A stretch of DNA of 52,290 bases from Polaribacter sp. (lineage in GTDB: Bacteria; Bacteroidota; Bacteroidia; Flavobacteriales; Flavobacteriaceae), in contig DYMN01000016.1 of the NCBI GenBank assembly GCA_020740485.1, positions 1-52,290 on the forward strand. The letters are read 5' to 3'. Under the pieces are notes generated by a model. It was given only the letters and a program-made list of their open reading frames with translations. It made no database searches and had not been told where the DNA came from. The translations under genes were made by a program, and so were the position numbers. Below are positions 22,807-32,928 of the stretch, piece after piece. Position 1 is the stretch's first letter, and each line of letters opens with the position of its first letter.

Positions 22807-24072
22807 ATGACCCAAAAATCAATTTTCAAAAATACATATTTCTTTTTTGTTTCTCTTTTTATTTTATTGTATAGTTGTAAAAGTGCAAAGATGAATATTG
22901 AAGCACCTGAACGTAAATCGGTTTTGGTAGATTCAATCTTGCCAAATACAACAGAAATTACAAATAAACAAATCGTTGTGGGCGCTGCCGATTTTCAAAA
23001 ATATATCCATCTTTTAAAAGATAAAAGGGTAGGAGTAGTTGCCAATCAAGGGAGTGTTCTTGTGAATTCAAAAGGCGATTTAACACATTTGATTGATACA
23101 CTTATCAAGTTGAAAATTAATATAATAAAGGTTTTTAGTCCCGAACACGGTTTTCGCGGTATCGCAGATGCAGGAGAAATCATTAACGATGAAAGAGATG
23201 CAAAAACCGATCTTCCGATTGTTTCCCTTTATGGAAAAAATAAAAAACCCACCGAAAGACAATTAGAAGAAATTGATGTATTACTATTTGATTTGCAAGA
23301 TGTTGGTGTCCGATTTTATACTTATATATCTACGTTACATTATATTATGCAGGCTGCATCTGAAAAAGATATTCCTGTTATTGTATTAGACAGACCCAAT
23401 CCAAACGCACACTATATAGATGGTACCGTACTGAATGTAAAATACAAATCTTTTGTAGGAATGCATCCTGTGCCGGTTGTTTACGGCATGACCATTGGCG
23501 AATATGCGCTTATGATAAATGGGGAGAATTGGTTAGAAACGAACAAAACTTGTCAGCTAATCGTTGTTCCCTTGCAACACTATAATCATAAATTGAAGTA
23601 TGAATTACCTGTAAAACCTTCTCCCAATTTACCCAATGCAAAAGCAATTAATCTCTATCCCAGCTTGTGTTTTTTTGAAGGAGCCAATATAAGTTGTGGA
23701 AGGGGAACAGACCTACAATTTCAAATATTCGGCTCACCCGAATTACCCCCTTTAAAGTATCAATTTACTTTTACGCCAAAGCCGAATGCCGGAGCAAAAA
23801 ATCCGGTATTTCAAGATAAAATGTGTTTAGGAGTCGATTTAACGCAAAACGAATATTTAGACCATTTAAATTTAAAATGGTTGACAGAAGCGTATAAAAA
23901 TTATCCCAAAAAAGAACTATTTTTCAATGATTTCTTTAATAAATTGGCGGGGAATGAAATATTAAAAGATCAAATTATCAAAGGGGTTCCAGTAAAAGAA
24001 ATCAGAAAATCTTGGCAAAAAGACCTTGATGCATTTAAAATAATTCGCTCAAAATACCTTTTGTACCCGTAG
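22807..24072 (+). CDS. DUF1343 / NamZ-like exo-beta-N-acetylmuramidase lipoprotein
   Basis: The chosen start MTQKSIFKNTYFFFVSLFIL leads into the lipobox LLYSC and gives 421 residues; an upstream GTG would only add translated minisatellite. The DUF1343 signatures are clear: GVVANQGSVL, VFSPEHGFRG, SLYGKNKKPT, DLQDVGVRFYTYISTLHY, LDRPNPN and GRGTDLQFQIFGSP. Members of this family (NamZ) release N-acetylmuramic acid from peptidoglycan fragments in cell-wall recycling. The gene is divergent from the permease gene, and the whole shared upstream region consists of repeats. Confidence 0.88.
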   Translation: MTQKSIFKNTYFFFVSLFILLYSCKSAKMNIEAPERKSVLVDSILPNTTEITNKQIVVGAADFQKYIHLLKDKRVGVVANQGSVLVNSKGDLTHLIDTLIKLKINIIKVFSPEHGFRGIADAGEIINDERDAKTDLPIVSLYGKNKKPTERQLEEIDVLLFDLQDVGVRFYTYISTLHYIMQAASEKDIPVIVLDRPNPNAHYIDGTVLNVKYKSFVGMHPVPVVYGMTIGEYALMINGENWLETNKTCQLIVVPLQHYNHKLKYELPVKPSPNLPNAKAINLYPSLCFFEGANISCGRGTDLQFQIFGSPELPPLKYQFTFTPKPNAGAKNPVFQDKMCLGVDLTQNEYLDHLNLKWLTEAYKNYPKKELFFNDFFNKLAGNEILKDQIIKGVPVKEIRKSWQKDLDAFKIIRSKYLLYP

Positions 24073-24116
24073 GAAGTTTATTTTTGCATTTTTTAAATAA
24101 AACTATTAAATCGTGG

Positions 24117-24297
24117 TTTCGACTTCATTTCGACTACATTTCGGCTACGCTCAATGAATACATTCAATGATCACGCTCAACCACCTATTAAAAATCGTAT
24201 ATCATATCCCGAAAGCTTTCGGGACTAAAATCATAAATCTAAAATTTAAAATCTAAAATCGTAAATCGTAAATCGTAAATCTTAAATCGTAATTCGC
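24117..24297 (+). repeat. Composite repeat region with palindrome and 7-bp array
   Basis: Fragments of the TTCGACT...CGCTCA repeat (24117-24180) are followed by the 18-bp perfect palindrome TCCCGAAAGCTTTCGGGA (24207-24224). A short array of CGTAAAT / CTAAAAT heptamers (about 24235-24297) ends exactly at the next start codon. This is the fourth gene start in the window with a tandem array at its door. Confidence 0.8.
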
Positions 24298-24711
24298 ATG
24301 ACTTTAAACAAAATTTTAAGTGTTGGAGGAAAACCAGGCTTATTTAAACTTATTTCTCACGCCAAAGGGCATATCGTAGTAGAAGCCTTAGAAGACGGAA
24401 AACGCTTTCCTATCGCAGGAGCACATCAAATCAATACTTTAGAAAACATTGCCATTTATACCTATACTAAAGAAGTACCTTTAGCGGAGGTTTTCTATAA
24501 GATTTTTCAGGAAGAAGAAGGTAAGGAAACCATATCCGATAAAGAATCTAATGCCAATTTGACAACTTTTTTTGAAAGTATTCTTCCCGATTATGACGTA
24601 GACAGAGTCTATGCATCTAATATTAAAAAAGTGGTATCTTGGTATAATTTATTAGTCAAGGCTGGCTTTGACTTTAATCAACTGGCTCCAAAACCAGAAA
24701 ATGAACAATAG
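24298..24711 (+). CDS. DUF5606 domain protein
   Basis: The 137 residues match the Bacteroidota family DUF5606: NKILSVGGKPGLFKLISHAKGHIVVEALEDGKRFPI, then IAIYTYTKEVPL and a C-terminal helical part. The N-terminal fold looks like a small barrel. No function is known. It overlaps mazG by 11 bases, so the two are probably translated together. Confidence 0.85.
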   Translation: MTLNKILSVGGKPGLFKLISHAKGHIVVEALEDGKRFPIAGAHQINTLENIAIYTYTKEVPLAEVFYKIFQEEEGKETISDKESNANLTTFFESILPDYDVDRVYASNIKKVVSWYNLLVKAGFDFNQLAPKPENEQ

Positions 24712-25480
24712 AGAGCATCAACTCAAAGCACTCAACAGACTGCTAGATATTATGGACGATTTGCGCAATCAATGTCCATGGGATCAAAAACAAACTTTCG
24801 AATCCCTTCGCCCGCTGACTATAGAAGAAACCTATGAATTAGGCGATGCGGTTTTGGATAATGATTTGGAAGAAATTAAAAAAGAATTAGGTGATTTATT
24901 ACTTCATATCGTCTTTTATTCTAAAATCGGATCCGAAAAAGGTGCATTTGATATAGAGGATGTTGCTAATGCAATTTCAGATAAACTCATCGTCAGGCAT
25001 CCACATATCTATGGGGACGTGAAAGTGCAAAGTGCTGAAGATGTTGAGAAAAATTGGGAGCAAATTAAACTAAAAGAAGGGAGAAAATCCGTTTTAGAAG
25101 GAGTGCCTAAATCATTACCTGCGTTGGTAAAAGCGCATCGTATTCAAGAGAAAGCAGCAGGAATCGGGTTTGATTGGGACAATAAAGAACAAGTTTGGAA
25201 AAAAGTGTTGGAAGAAATAGATGAATTCAAAGTTGAAATAGACAACCAAGATCAAACGAAAATGGAAAGCGAATTTGGCGATGTATTATTCGCCTTGATT
25301 AATTACGCCCGATTTGTCAAAGTAAATGCCGAGAACGCCCTAGAAACTACCAATAAAAAATTTATCAATCGCTTCCAATTGATGGAACAATATATTAAGG
25401 AGGATTACAAAGTAATGTCCCAAATGAATTTAGAACAGTTGGACGAATACTGGAATAAAACCAAAAAGATACACCCTTAA
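24701..25480 (+). CDS. mazG: Nucleoside triphosphate pyrophosphohydrolase MazG
   Basis: MazG hydrolyses (d)NTPs to NMP and pyrophosphate. The chosen start MNNREHQLKALNRL gives 259 residues; an earlier in-frame TTG would deepen the overlap with the DUF5606 gene. Two MazG domains are visible. The first has CPWDQKQTFESLRPLTIEETYELGDAV and KKELGDLLLHIVF with the EExxE and ExxD metal ligands; the second has EIDEFKVE and ESEFGDVLFALINYARF. It follows DUF5606 and precedes the GH53 gene by 4 bases. Confidence 0.93.
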   Translation: MNNREHQLKALNRLLDIMDDLRNQCPWDQKQTFESLRPLTIEETYELGDAVLDNDLEEIKKELGDLLLHIVFYSKIGSEKGAFDIEDVANAISDKLIVRHPHIYGDVKVQSAEDVEKNWEQIKLKEGRKSVLEGVPKSLPALVKAHRIQEKAAGIGFDWDNKEQVWKKVLEEIDEFKVEIDNQDQTKMESEFGDVLFALINYARFVKVNAENALETTNKKFINRFQLMEQYIKEDYKVMSQMNLEQLDEYWNKTKKIHP

Positions 25481-25484
25481 TTAA

Positions 25485-26549
25485 ATGAATATGCGTACTG
25501 TATTTTTTTTAATAGCTATTATTTTAATTTCTTGCGAAGATGAACCCATACATCATAATGAATCAAAACAATTAGCTGTAAAATCATGCGACCTTTCACT
25601 ACTTCCTGAAATTGAATCCAAAAATGTATTATTTTACAATTCAAACGGTCAGGTGGAAAATATGTTGAACCTATTAAAAAGTAAAGGGATGAATACGGTA
25701 CGTATTCGGCTTTGGCATTCACCTACATCAAATCGCAGTGGATTTGAAGAAGTTAAATCTTTTGCAAAACGCATCCATCAAAATGGAATGAAAGTTTGGT
25801 TATCAGTTCATTATTCCGACACTTGGGCTGATCCCGGACAGCAAGCTATTCCTCATGCTTGGGAATCATTAGAGTTTAACACCTTGAAAGACAGTGTTTA
25901 TAATTATACTCAAAAAATTGTAAGTCAAATTCAACCGGATTTTATTCAAATCGGAAACGAAATTAATGAGGGATTACTTTGGCCACAAGGCAAATTATCA
26001 ACAAACGAAACTCAATTTAAACAAATATTAGCTTCCGGAATAACAGCCATTAGAACGCACGCCTCTCAAACCAAAATCATTATACACTATGCAGGACATG
26101 AGAATGCAGATTGGTTTTATCATAAAATAAACGATTTGGATTATGATATTATTGGGCTGTCCTATTATCCACTATGGCATGGCAAAGATTTGAGCTTGTT
26201 AGAAACTAATATCAACAAATTAATATCAAATTACAATAAGGATATAATGATTGCAGAAACCGCCTATCCCTTTACCTTAGGTTGGAATGATTGGACTAAC
26301 AATTTGGTTGGGATGGAGAACCAGCTTATTGACGGTTATCCTGCAACTTTTCAAGGGCAACGAGATTTCCTTCAAAAAATAAACACCATTTTGCTCTCCA
26401 ATACAAAATGTTTGGGCTATTGTTATTGGGGTGCAGAATTTGTTGCTTTCAACGGCCCAACAGCCACTGATGGTTCTCCTTGGGAAAACCAAGCCTTATT
26501 TGATTTTTCAAACAAGGAAACACCGGCTACGCAAATTTTTTCAAATTAG
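25485..26549 (+). CDS. GH53 arabinogalactan endo-beta-1,4-galactanase, lipoprotein
   Basis: The 354 residues start with a lipoprotein signal (IILISC17). The GH53 barrel follows, with the acid/base E159 in IQIGNEINEGLLWP and the nucleophile E258 in IMIAETAYPF. SVHYSDTWADPGQQ and YCYWGAEFV are also typical. It hydrolyses beta-1,4-galactan of plant or algal pectin at the cell surface. No SusC/SusD or other polysaccharide-utilisation gene is adjacent; it appears read through from mazG, 4 bases upstream. Confidence 0.9.
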   Translation: MNMRTVFFLIAIILISCEDEPIHHNESKQLAVKSCDLSLLPEIESKNVLFYNSNGQVENMLNLLKSKGMNTVRIRLWHSPTSNRSGFEEVKSFAKRIHQNGMKVWLSVHYSDTWADPGQQAIPHAWESLEFNTLKDSVYNYTQKIVSQIQPDFIQIGNEINEGLLWPQGKLSTNETQFKQILASGITAIRTHASQTKIIIHYAGHENADWFYHKINDLDYDIIGLSYYPLWHGKDLSLLETNINKLISNYNKDIMIAETAYPFTLGWNDWTNNLVGMENQLIDGYPATFQGQRDFLQKINTILLSNTKCLGYCYWGAEFVAFNGPTATDGSPWENQALFDFSNKETPATQIFSN

Positions 26550-26642
26550 AAAATTCAATGTTAAGTTTTTTCATTTAAACAATACATTATCAAATAGATA
26601 TAATATTTCCTTTGATTTATTTGTAAATATTTACATTTAAAA

Positions 26643-26673
26643 TTTGGTAAATAAAAATAATGTTTTACATTTG
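26643..26673 (+). promoter_or_regulatory. Promoter of the ribosomal super-operon
   Basis: TTTG (26643-26646), a 19-base spacer and TACATTTG (26666-26673) give the best full Bacteroidota-type promoter in the window. It lies about 97 bases before rpsL and can drive rpsL-rpsG-fusA and, without another visible promoter, the genes beyond. Confidence 0.8.
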
Positions 26674-26693
26674 CAAACTCTTAAAAAGAGTGT

Positions 26694-26748
26694 GTTTTTG
26701 ATGTTTTTTCAATAAATTCAATCGAAACACGGTTTTAAAATCAAAAAC
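26694..26748 (+). promoter_or_regulatory. Possible folded leader of rpsL mRNA
   Basis: GTTTTTGAT (26694-26702) pairs with ATCAAAAAC (26740-26748). The stem is AT-rich and only 9 bp, so it may be chance. If real it would lie in the 5' leader just downstream of the promoter and could take part in regulation of the str genes. Confidence 0.3.
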
Positions 26749-26769
26749 GTAAACAAATCAAACTTTAGT

Positions 26770-27180
26770 ATGCCAACCATACAGCAATTAGTACGCATCG
26801 GAAGAACCAAAACAACTAAGAAGTCTAAATCGGCTGCTTTAGATGCTTGTCCGCAACGTCGTGGTGTATGTACGCGTGTTTATACTACAACTCCAAAAAA
26901 ACCAAACTCAGCCATGCGTAAAGTAGCAAGGGTGCGTTTGACCAATGGAAATGAAGTAAACGCTTATATACCCGGTGAAGGACACAATCTACAAGAGCAC
27001 TCGATAGTATTAGTTAGAGGTGGACGTGTGAAAGATTTGCCTGGGGTTCGTTACCATATCGTTAGAGGAGCGTTAGACACTGCCGGAGTAGAAGGTCGTC
27101 GTCAACGTCGTTCTAAATATGGATCAAAACGTCCAAAACCCGGACAAGCTGCAGCACCAGTAAAAAAAGGTAAAAAATAA
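26770..27180 (+). CDS. rpsL: 30S ribosomal protein S12
   Basis: S12 sits at the decoding centre. The 136 residues contain [12 protein letters not shown] and [14 protein letters not shown]. The positions that confer streptomycin resistance when changed are the sensitive form (K44 and K88 in this numbering). A Lys/Pro-rich C-terminal tail ([18 protein letters not shown]) makes it about 12 residues longer than E. coli S12, as usual in Bacteroidota. First gene of the super-operon. Confidence 0.97.
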   Translation: MPTIQQLVRIGRTKTTKKSKSAALDACPQRRGVCTRVYTTTPKKPNSAMRKVARVRLTNGNEVNAYIPGEGHNLQEHSIVLVRGGRVKDLPGVRYHIVRGALDTAGVEGRRQRRSKYGSKRPKPGQAAAPVKKGKK

Positions 27181-27216
27181 AACAATAAATCAACTCAGTA
27201 GTTACTGATAATTTCC

Positions 27217-27258
27217 TGTTCGAAAAAGTGTGTTTTGCAATTTTCATTGCAGGGAACA
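27217..27258 (+). promoter_or_regulatory. Folded rpsL-rpsG intercistronic region, possible S7 site
   Basis: In the 109-base gap, TGTTC (27217-27221) pairs with GAACA (27254-27258) around an inner hairpin TGCAA/TTGCA with a 6-base loop. In E. coli the same gap carries the S7 autoregulatory site. Structure and position are visible; binding by S7 is inferred from that precedent. Confidence 0.4.
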
Positions 27259-27289
27259 TCGTATACTCATATTAAATATTTTTTTCATC

Positions 27290-27766
27290 ATGAGAAAAAG
27301 GAGAGCAAAGAAAAGAATCCTATTACCGGATCCTAAATTCAATGATCAGCTCGTAACAAGATTTGTAAACAACCTGATGTGGGATGGTAAAAAATCAGTC
27401 GCTTTCGACATTTTTTACGACGCACTTGAGATTGTCGAAACTAAAAAAACGGACGAAACTAAAACTTCACTAGATGTATGGAAAGATGCTCTTTCTAACG
27501 TAATGCCTCAGGTTGAAGTGAGAAGTAAAAGAATTGGGGGAGCTAACTTCCAAATTCCAGTTCCTATCCGTCCGGATAGAAAAGTTTCAATGGCAATCAA
27601 ATGGTTGGTTTCTTATTCAAGAAAACGTAACGAAAAAACAATGGCACAAAAATTAGCAGCTGAAATTTTAGCTGCGGCAAAAGAAGAAGGTGCTGCTGTT
27701 AAAAAACGTATGGATACTCACAAAATGGCTGAAGCCAATAAAGCATTCTCACATTTTAAAGCATAA
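27290..27766 (+). CDS. rpsG: 30S ribosomal protein S7
   Basis: S7 nucleates assembly of the 30S head. The chosen start MRKRRAKKRILLPDPKFNDQ gives 158 residues and matches the family; an earlier start would lie in the folded leader. The domain continues with VTRFVNNLMWDGKKSVAF and VEVRSKRIGGANFQIPV. fusA starts 3 bases after its stop. Confidence 0.97.
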   Translation: MRKRRAKKRILLPDPKFNDQLVTRFVNNLMWDGKKSVAFDIFYDALEIVETKKTDETKTSLDVWKDALSNVMPQVEVRSKRIGGANFQIPVPIRPDRKVSMAIKWLVSYSRKRNEKTMAQKLAAEILAAAKEEGAAVKKRMDTHKMAEANKAFSHFKA

Positions 27767-27769
27767 TCA

Positions 27770-29863
27770 ATGGCAAGAAATCTTAAATATACACGAAATA
27801 TTGGTATTGCCGCTCACATTGATGCGGGAAAAACTACCACTACGGAGCGTATTCTATATTATACCGGAGTGAGTCACAAAATAGGTGAAGTACACGAAGG
27901 TACTGCCACTATGGATTGGATGGAACAAGAGCAGGAACGTGGAATCACAATTACTTCTGCTGCCACCCATTGCAAATGGAAATATAGAGATGAAGATTAT
28001 ACCATAAATATTATCGATACACCCGGCCACGTTGACTTCACCGTTGAAGTAGAGCGTTCCTTGCGTGTGTTAGATGGAGTGGTTGCCTTGTTTAGTGCTG
28101 TGGACGGAGTAGAACCACAATCTGAAACTGTCTGGAGACAAGCTGATAAATATCGTGTGCCGCGTTTAGGTTTCGTTAATAAAATGGACAGACAAGGGGC
28201 AGATTTTTTTAATGTTTGTCGTCAAATTGAAGAAATGTTAGGTGGAAATGCAGTGCCATTACAAGTGCCAATAGGAAATGAAGAACACTTTAAAGGCGTT
28301 GTTGATTTGATTTCTAAAAAAGGAATGATATGGAATGAAGCAGATCAAGGGATGACTTTTACCGAAGTGGAAATTCCGGCTGATATCAAAGATGAAGTTG
28401 ATTCTTACAGAGCAAAATTAATTGAAGCAGTCGCTGAATACGATGAAAAATTATTAGAAAAGTTCTTTGAAGACGAAAATTCGATCACAGAAGATGAAAT
28501 AATTTCTGCTTTAAGAGCTGCCACTATCGATATGAAAATCATACCTATGATGTGCGGTTCTTCATTCAAGAACAAAGGAGTTCAAACCATGCTAGACGGC
28601 GTAATGCGTTATCTTCCTTCTCCTATGGATGTTGAAGCTATTGAAGGTATAAATCCTGAGAATAATCAACCCGAATTTCGTAAACCGGATGCTAAAGAAC
28701 CTTTTGCATCCTTAGCTTTCAAAATCGCTACGGATCCTTATGTAGGTCGTTTGGCTTTCTTTAGAGTGTATTCAGGTGTATTAGACGCTGGTTCGTATGT
28801 GTTGAACACCCGTTCTGATAAAAAAGAACGTATATCTCGTATTTATCAAATGCACGCCAACAAGCAAGAACCTATTGATAGAATTGAAGCAGGAGATATC
28901 GGTGCAGCCGTCGGATTTAAAGATATTCGCACCGGTGATACGCTATGCGAAGAGAAACACCCCATTGTGTTAGAATCAATGTCTTTCCCTGAACCAGTAA
29001 TTGGAATTGCGGTAGAACCTAAAACTAAAGCAGATGTTGATAAATTAGGCGTTGCCTTAAGTAAATTAGCCGAAGAAGATCCAACATTCCAAGTAAGAAC
29101 GGATGAAGCATCCGGACAAACCATTATCTCAGGAATGGGAGAACTTCACTTGGAAATCATTGTTGATCGTTTAAAACGCGAATTTAAAGTTGAAGTAAAC
29201 GAAGGACAACCCCAAGTAGAATACAAAGAAGCACTTACTTCGTTTGTTACGCATCGTGAAGTTTATAAGAAACAATCCGGTGGACGTGGTAAATTTGCCG
29301 ATATTATATTTGAAATTGGACCAGCTGATAAAGATGTAGTAGGATTGCAATTTGTAGATGTGGTAAAAGGAGGAAATGTTCCTAAAGAGTTTATCCCTGC
29401 TGTTGAAAAAGGGTTCAAAGCTTCACTGAAAGCAGGTCCTTTAGCAGGATTCGAAATTGATAGTATGAAAGTAACTCTTTCGGATGGTTCTTATCACGCA
29501 GTGGACTCCGACCAATTATCATTTGAACTTGCAGCCAAAATGGGATTCCGTGAAGTAGCCCGTAAAGCGGGAGCTGTTCTTTTAGAACCTTTGATGAAAT
29601 TAGAAGTGGTTACGCCTGAAGAAAATATGGGGTCAATTGTTGGCGACTTAAATCGTCGTCGTGGTAATGTAAACAGCATGGATGATAGAGCAGGAGCAAA
29701 AGTAATTAAAGCTTTAGTACCCCTTTCAGAAATGTTCGGATACGTTACTACTTTAAGAACCTTGTCATCAGGTAGAGCAACCTCCTCAATGGAGTTTTCA
29801 CACTATCAAGAAACTCCGAAAAGTATTGCGGAGGAAGTAATTGCAAAAACTAACGGAAAATAA
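27770..29863 (+). CDS. fusA: Elongation factor G
   Basis: EF-G catalyses GTP-driven translocation. The 697 residues have the G1 motif [17 protein letters not shown], the G2/switch region [22 protein letters not shown] and [10 protein letters not shown], then domains II-V including [14 protein letters not shown] and [14 protein letters not shown]. The length and motifs fit canonical EF-G rather than the recycling-only paralogue. No tuf gene is adjacent. Confidence 0.97.
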   Translation: MARNLKYTRNIGIAAHIDAGKTTTTERILYYTGVSHKIGEVHEGTATMDWMEQEQERGITITSAATHCKWKYRDEDYTINIIDTPGHVDFTVEVERSLRVLDGVVALFSAVDGVEPQSETVWRQADKYRVPRLGFVNKMDRQGADFFNVCRQIEEMLGGNAVPLQVPIGNEEHFKGVVDLISKKGMIWNEADQGMTFTEVEIPADIKDEVDSYRAKLIEAVAEYDEKLLEKFFEDENSITEDEIISALRAATIDMKIIPMMCGSSFKNKGVQTMLDGVMRYLPSPMDVEAIEGINPENNQPEFRKPDAKEPFASLAFKIATDPYVGRLAFFRVYSGVLDAGSYVLNTRSDKKERISRIYQMHANKQEPIDRIEAGDIGAAVGFKDIRTGDTLCEEKHPIVLESMSFPEPVIGIAVEPKTKADVDKLGVALSKLAEEDPTFQVRTDEASGQTIISGMGELHLEIIVDRLKREFKVEVNEGQPQVEYKEALTSFVTHREVYKKQSGGRGKFADIIFEIGPADKDVVGLQFVDVVKGGNVPKEFIPAVEKGFKASLKAGPLAGFEIDSMKVTLSDGSYHAVDSDQLSFELAAKMGFREVARKAGAVLLEPLMKLEVVTPEENMGSIVGDLNRRRGNVNSMDDRAGAKVIKALVPLSEMFGYVTTLRTLSSGRATSSMEFSHYQETPKSIAEEVIAKTNGK

Positions 29864-29896
29864 TTTTAATAAGTCTAACGACTAACGACCAATATT

Positions 29897-30202
29897 ATGA
29901 GTCAAAAAATTAGAATAAAACTAAAATCCTACGATTACAATTTAGTAGACAAATCTGCTGAGAAAATCGTAAAAACAGTTAAAAGTACTGGAGCAGTAGT
30001 AAATGGACCTATTCCACTTCCTACCAATAAAAAAATCTTTACGGTACTACGTTCTCCTCACGTAAACAAAAAAGCGAGAGAGCAATTCCAATTGAGTTCT
30101 TACAAAAGACTATTGGATATTTACAGTTCATCTTCTAAAACCATTGATGCTTTGATGAAATTGGAATTACCAAGCGGAATTGAAGTAGAAATCAAAGTGT
30201 GA
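29897..30202 (+). CDS. rpsJ: 30S ribosomal protein S10
   Basis: The 101 residues match S10, with [20 protein letters not shown] and [28 protein letters not shown]. It also serves as the antitermination factor NusE. It follows fusA after 33 bases, so the str and S10 parts appear fused into one transcription unit. No separate promoter is visible in the gap. Confidence 0.97.
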   Translation: MSQKIRIKLKSYDYNLVDKSAEKIVKTVKSTGAVVNGPIPLPTNKKIFTVLRSPHVNKKAREQFQLSSYKRLLDIYSSSSKTIDALMKLELPSGIEVEIKV

Positions 30203-30251
30203 TAGATTTAGAATAAAATAAATTAAGTAATAATTATAATCATTAATAACA

Positions 30252-30890
30252 ATGTCTGGGTTAATAGGTAGAAAAATAGGTATGACCAGTATCTTCGACG
30301 AAAACGGGAAAAATATTCCTTGTACTATAGTTGAAGCAGGTCCATGCGTAGTTACCCAAGTCAGAACCAAAGAGGTTGACGGGTACGAAGCCATTCAACT
30401 TGGTTTCGATGACAAAAAAGAGAATCACACCACCAAAGCTTTGCAAGGTCACTTCAAGAAAGCGGGTACTTCTCCTAAGAAAAAAGTTGTCGAATTCAAG
30501 TATTTTGAACACGAAATGAATATAGGTGAAGTAGTCACCGTTGAATTGTTTAAAGAAGGAGAGTTCATTGACGTTGAAGGGGCTTCAAAAGGTAAAGGTT
30601 TTCAAGGAGTCGTAAAACGCCACCACTTTGCCGGGGTTGGTCAAGCAACGCATGGACAACACAATCGTTTGAGAGCGCCGGGTTCTATTGGAGCCTCTGC
30701 ATGGCCATCGAGAGTATTCAAAGGAATGCGTATGTCAGGCAGAATGGGTGGAGATAATGTTAAAGTTCAAAATTTAAGAGTTGTTAAAGTATTACCGGAA
30801 AAAAATCTTTTGATTATCAAAGGAGCTATTCCAGGACACAAAAACTCTTATGTAACCATTGAAAAATACCATGAAGATAGCAGTTTATAA
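30252..30890 (+). CDS. rplC: 50S ribosomal protein L3
   Basis: The 212 residues match L3: [40 protein letters not shown] and [24 protein letters not shown], the loop that reaches the peptidyl-transferase centre. It overlaps rplD by 20 bases, the longest overlap in the operon, which suggests coupled translation. Confidence 0.97.
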   Translation: MSGLIGRKIGMTSIFDENGKNIPCTIVEAGPCVVTQVRTKEVDGYEAIQLGFDDKKENHTTKALQGHFKKAGTSPKKKVVEFKYFEHEMNIGEVVTVELFKEGEFIDVEGASKGKGFQGVVKRHHFAGVGQATHGQHNRLRAPGSIGASAWPSRVFKGMRMSGRMGGDNVKVQNLRVVKVLPEKNLLIIKGAIPGHKNSYVTIEKYHEDSSL

Positions 30891-31500
30891 TATACAAGGA
30901 AAAGCCACCGGAAAGGAAATAGAACTTTCTGATGATATTTTTGGAATTGTTCCAAACGATCATGCTATATATTTAGATGTAAAACAGTATTTGGCTAACC
31001 AAAGACAAGGAACCCACAAATCTAAAGAAAGAGCCGATGTAGCCTACAGCACACGTAAAATCAAAAAACAAAAAGGTACCGGTACCGCTCGTGCAGGTAG
31101 CAGAAAATCTCCTGTATTTGTGGGAGGTGGTACAATTTTTGGACCAAGACCACGTGATTATTCGTTTAAAGTGAATAAAAACACGAAACGTTTGGCTAGA
31201 AGATCTGCTTTGAGTTTAGCAGCACAAAAAGAAGGCATTATTGTCATTGAAAATTTCAATTTCAATGAGCCTAAAACTAAAGATTTTAAAGCGGTTTTAA
31301 AAGCTTTAAACATAGAAGATAAAAAATCATTGTTTGTGTTGGACGGTACAAATAATAACGTATATTTGTCGGCACGCAATTTATCAAGTGTTAGCACCGT
31401 AATTGGCTCTGCTGTAAGCACTTACAATATTATGAATGCGCAAAAAATTGTATTTTTTGAAAGTGTTCTAGAAGAATTTCAATCGAATTTAAGTAAATAG
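30871..31500 (+). CDS. rplD: 50S ribosomal protein L4
   Basis: The chosen start [21 protein letters not shown] gives 209 residues; a TTG four codons earlier is less likely. The exit-tunnel loop region reads [33 protein letters not shown]. In E. coli L4 represses the S10 operon; no matching leader was identified here. It overlaps rplC by 20 bases. Confidence 0.96.
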   Translation: MKIAVYNIQGKATGKEIELSDDIFGIVPNDHAIYLDVKQYLANQRQGTHKSKERADVAYSTRKIKKQKGTGTARAGSRKSPVFVGGGTIFGPRPRDYSFKVNKNTKRLARRSALSLAAQKEGIIVIENFNFNEPKTKDFKAVLKALNIEDKKSLFVLDGTNNNVYLSARNLSSVSTVIGSAVSTYNIMNAQKIVFFESVLEEFQSNLSK

Positions 31501-31507
31501 TACGAAA

Positions 31508-31798
31508 ATGAGTATACTTATTAAACCTATAATTACCGAAAAAGCGACCAGAGAGAATGAGTTGCTTGGAAGATATGGATTTATAGTAGACAGCACTGCA
31601 AACAAATTGCAAATTAAAAAAGCTGTTGAAGATACTTATAACGTTCAAGTGAACGGAGTACGTACTATGAATTATCCGTATGAAAGAAGTGTAAAATACA
31701 CTAAAAAAGGAGTTGTTGTCGGAAAAACCGGAGGATACAAAAAAGCTGTTATCCAATTAGCCGAAGGCAACACAATTGATTTCTATAACAAATTATAA
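31508..31798 (+). CDS. rplW: 50S ribosomal protein L23
   Basis: The 96 residues match L23, a docking site at the exit tunnel for trigger factor and SRP: ILIKPIITEKATRENELLGRYGFIV and NKLQIKKAVEDTYNVQV. The last part KAVIQLAEGNTIDFY is typical for the family. It starts 7 bases after rplD. Confidence 0.96.
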   Translation: MSILIKPIITEKATRENELLGRYGFIVDSTANKLQIKKAVEDTYNVQVNGVRTMNYPYERSVKYTKKGVVVGKTGGYKKAVIQLAEGNTIDFYNKL

Positions 31799-31810
31799 TC
31801 TTGAAAAGAG

Positions 31811-32635
31811 ATGTCAGTTAGAAAATTAAAACCAATCACACCGGGTCAGCGTTTTAGAGTTGTTAATGGGTACGACGCCATTTCAACTGATAAGCCGGAA
31901 AAGAGTTTACTCGTTCCGTATAAAAAATCCGGAGGTCGTAATAATACAGGAAAGATGACAATCCAGTATGTTGGAGGTGGTCATAAACAAAAATACCGTA
32001 TTATAGATTTTAAAAGAAATAAAGATGGTGTTCCAGCCACTATTAAATCAATCGAATACGATCCACACAGAACGGCATTTATTGCATTATTGTTTTATGC
32101 GGATGGAGAAAAGAGATACATCATTGCACAAGCTGGTTTAGAAGTAGGACAAGAAGTTGTATCTGGTTCGGATGCAAAACCAAATGTAGGTAATGCAATG
32201 CCCTTAGGTAAAATGCCATTAGGAACAAACGTTTCTTGTGTTGAATTACGTCCGGGACACGGAGCACAATTTGTGAGAAGCGCAGGTTCATTTGCACAAT
32301 TAGTAGCTAAAGAAGGTAAATATGTGATTTTGAGAATGCCTTCAGGTGAATCTCGAATGATATTAGCAGAATGTAAAGCCACCGTTGGTGTAGTTTCTAA
32401 TTCTGACCATCAATTGATTGTATCAGGGAAAGCCGGTAGAAGCAGATGGTTAGGCAGAAGACCACGTACTAGAGCCGTTGTTAAAAACCCAGTAGATCAC
32501 CCGATGGGAGGTGGGGAAGGTAGAGCTACCGGAGGACACCCAAGATCTAAAAACGGTATTCCGGCTAAAGGTTATAAGACGCGTTCTAAAACCAAAGCAA
32601 GTAATAAACATATTGTAGAACGTAGAAAAAAATAA
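31811..32635 (+). CDS. rplB: 50S ribosomal protein L2
   Basis: The 274 residues match L2: [20 protein letters not shown], then [26 protein letters not shown] and the C-terminal [20 protein letters not shown] with the conserved His of the peptidyl-transferase region. Length is normal. It starts 12 bases after rplW. Confidence 0.97.
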   Translation: MSVRKLKPITPGQRFRVVNGYDAISTDKPEKSLLVPYKKSGGRNNTGKMTIQYVGGGHKQKYRIIDFKRNKDGVPATIKSIEYDPHRTAFIALLFYADGEKRYIIAQAGLEVGQEVVSGSDAKPNVGNAMPLGKMPLGTNVSCVELRPGHGAQFVRSAGSFAQLVAKEGKYVILRMPSGESRMILAECKATVGVVSNSDHQLIVSGKAGRSRWLGRRPRTRAVVKNPVDHPMGGGEGRATGGHPRSKNGIPAKGYKTRSKTKASNKHIVERRKK

Positions 32636-32643
32636 TAAAATAA

Positions 32644-32916
32644 ATGGCACGTTCACTTAAAAAAGGACCTTACGTTTTTTATAAATTAGAACAAAAGGTA
32701 CAAGCAAATATAGCATCCAATACAAAATCAGTAATTAAAACTTGGTCAAGAGCCTCTGTGATTACTCCAGATTTTATTGGACAAACTATCGCAGTTCACA
32801 ATGGAAAAACCTTTGTTCCGGTATATGTTACCGAGAATATGGTTGGACATAAATTAGGAGAATTTTCACCCACCAGAAGCTTTAGAGGTCATGGTGCAGA
32901 TAAGAAGAAAAAATAA
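32644..32916 (+). CDS. rpsS: 30S ribosomal protein S19
   Basis: The 90 residues match S19: [44 protein letters not shown] and [22 protein letters not shown]. It binds 16S rRNA in the head with S13. The usual 'RRSTI' reads SRASV here. It starts 8 bases after rplB. Confidence 0.96.
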   Translation: MARSLKKGPYVFYKLEQKVQANIASNTKSVIKTWSRASVITPDFIGQTIAVHNGKTFVPVYVTENMVGHKLGEFSPTRSFRGHGADKKKK

Positions 32917-32928
32917 AAGCAGTAAATA

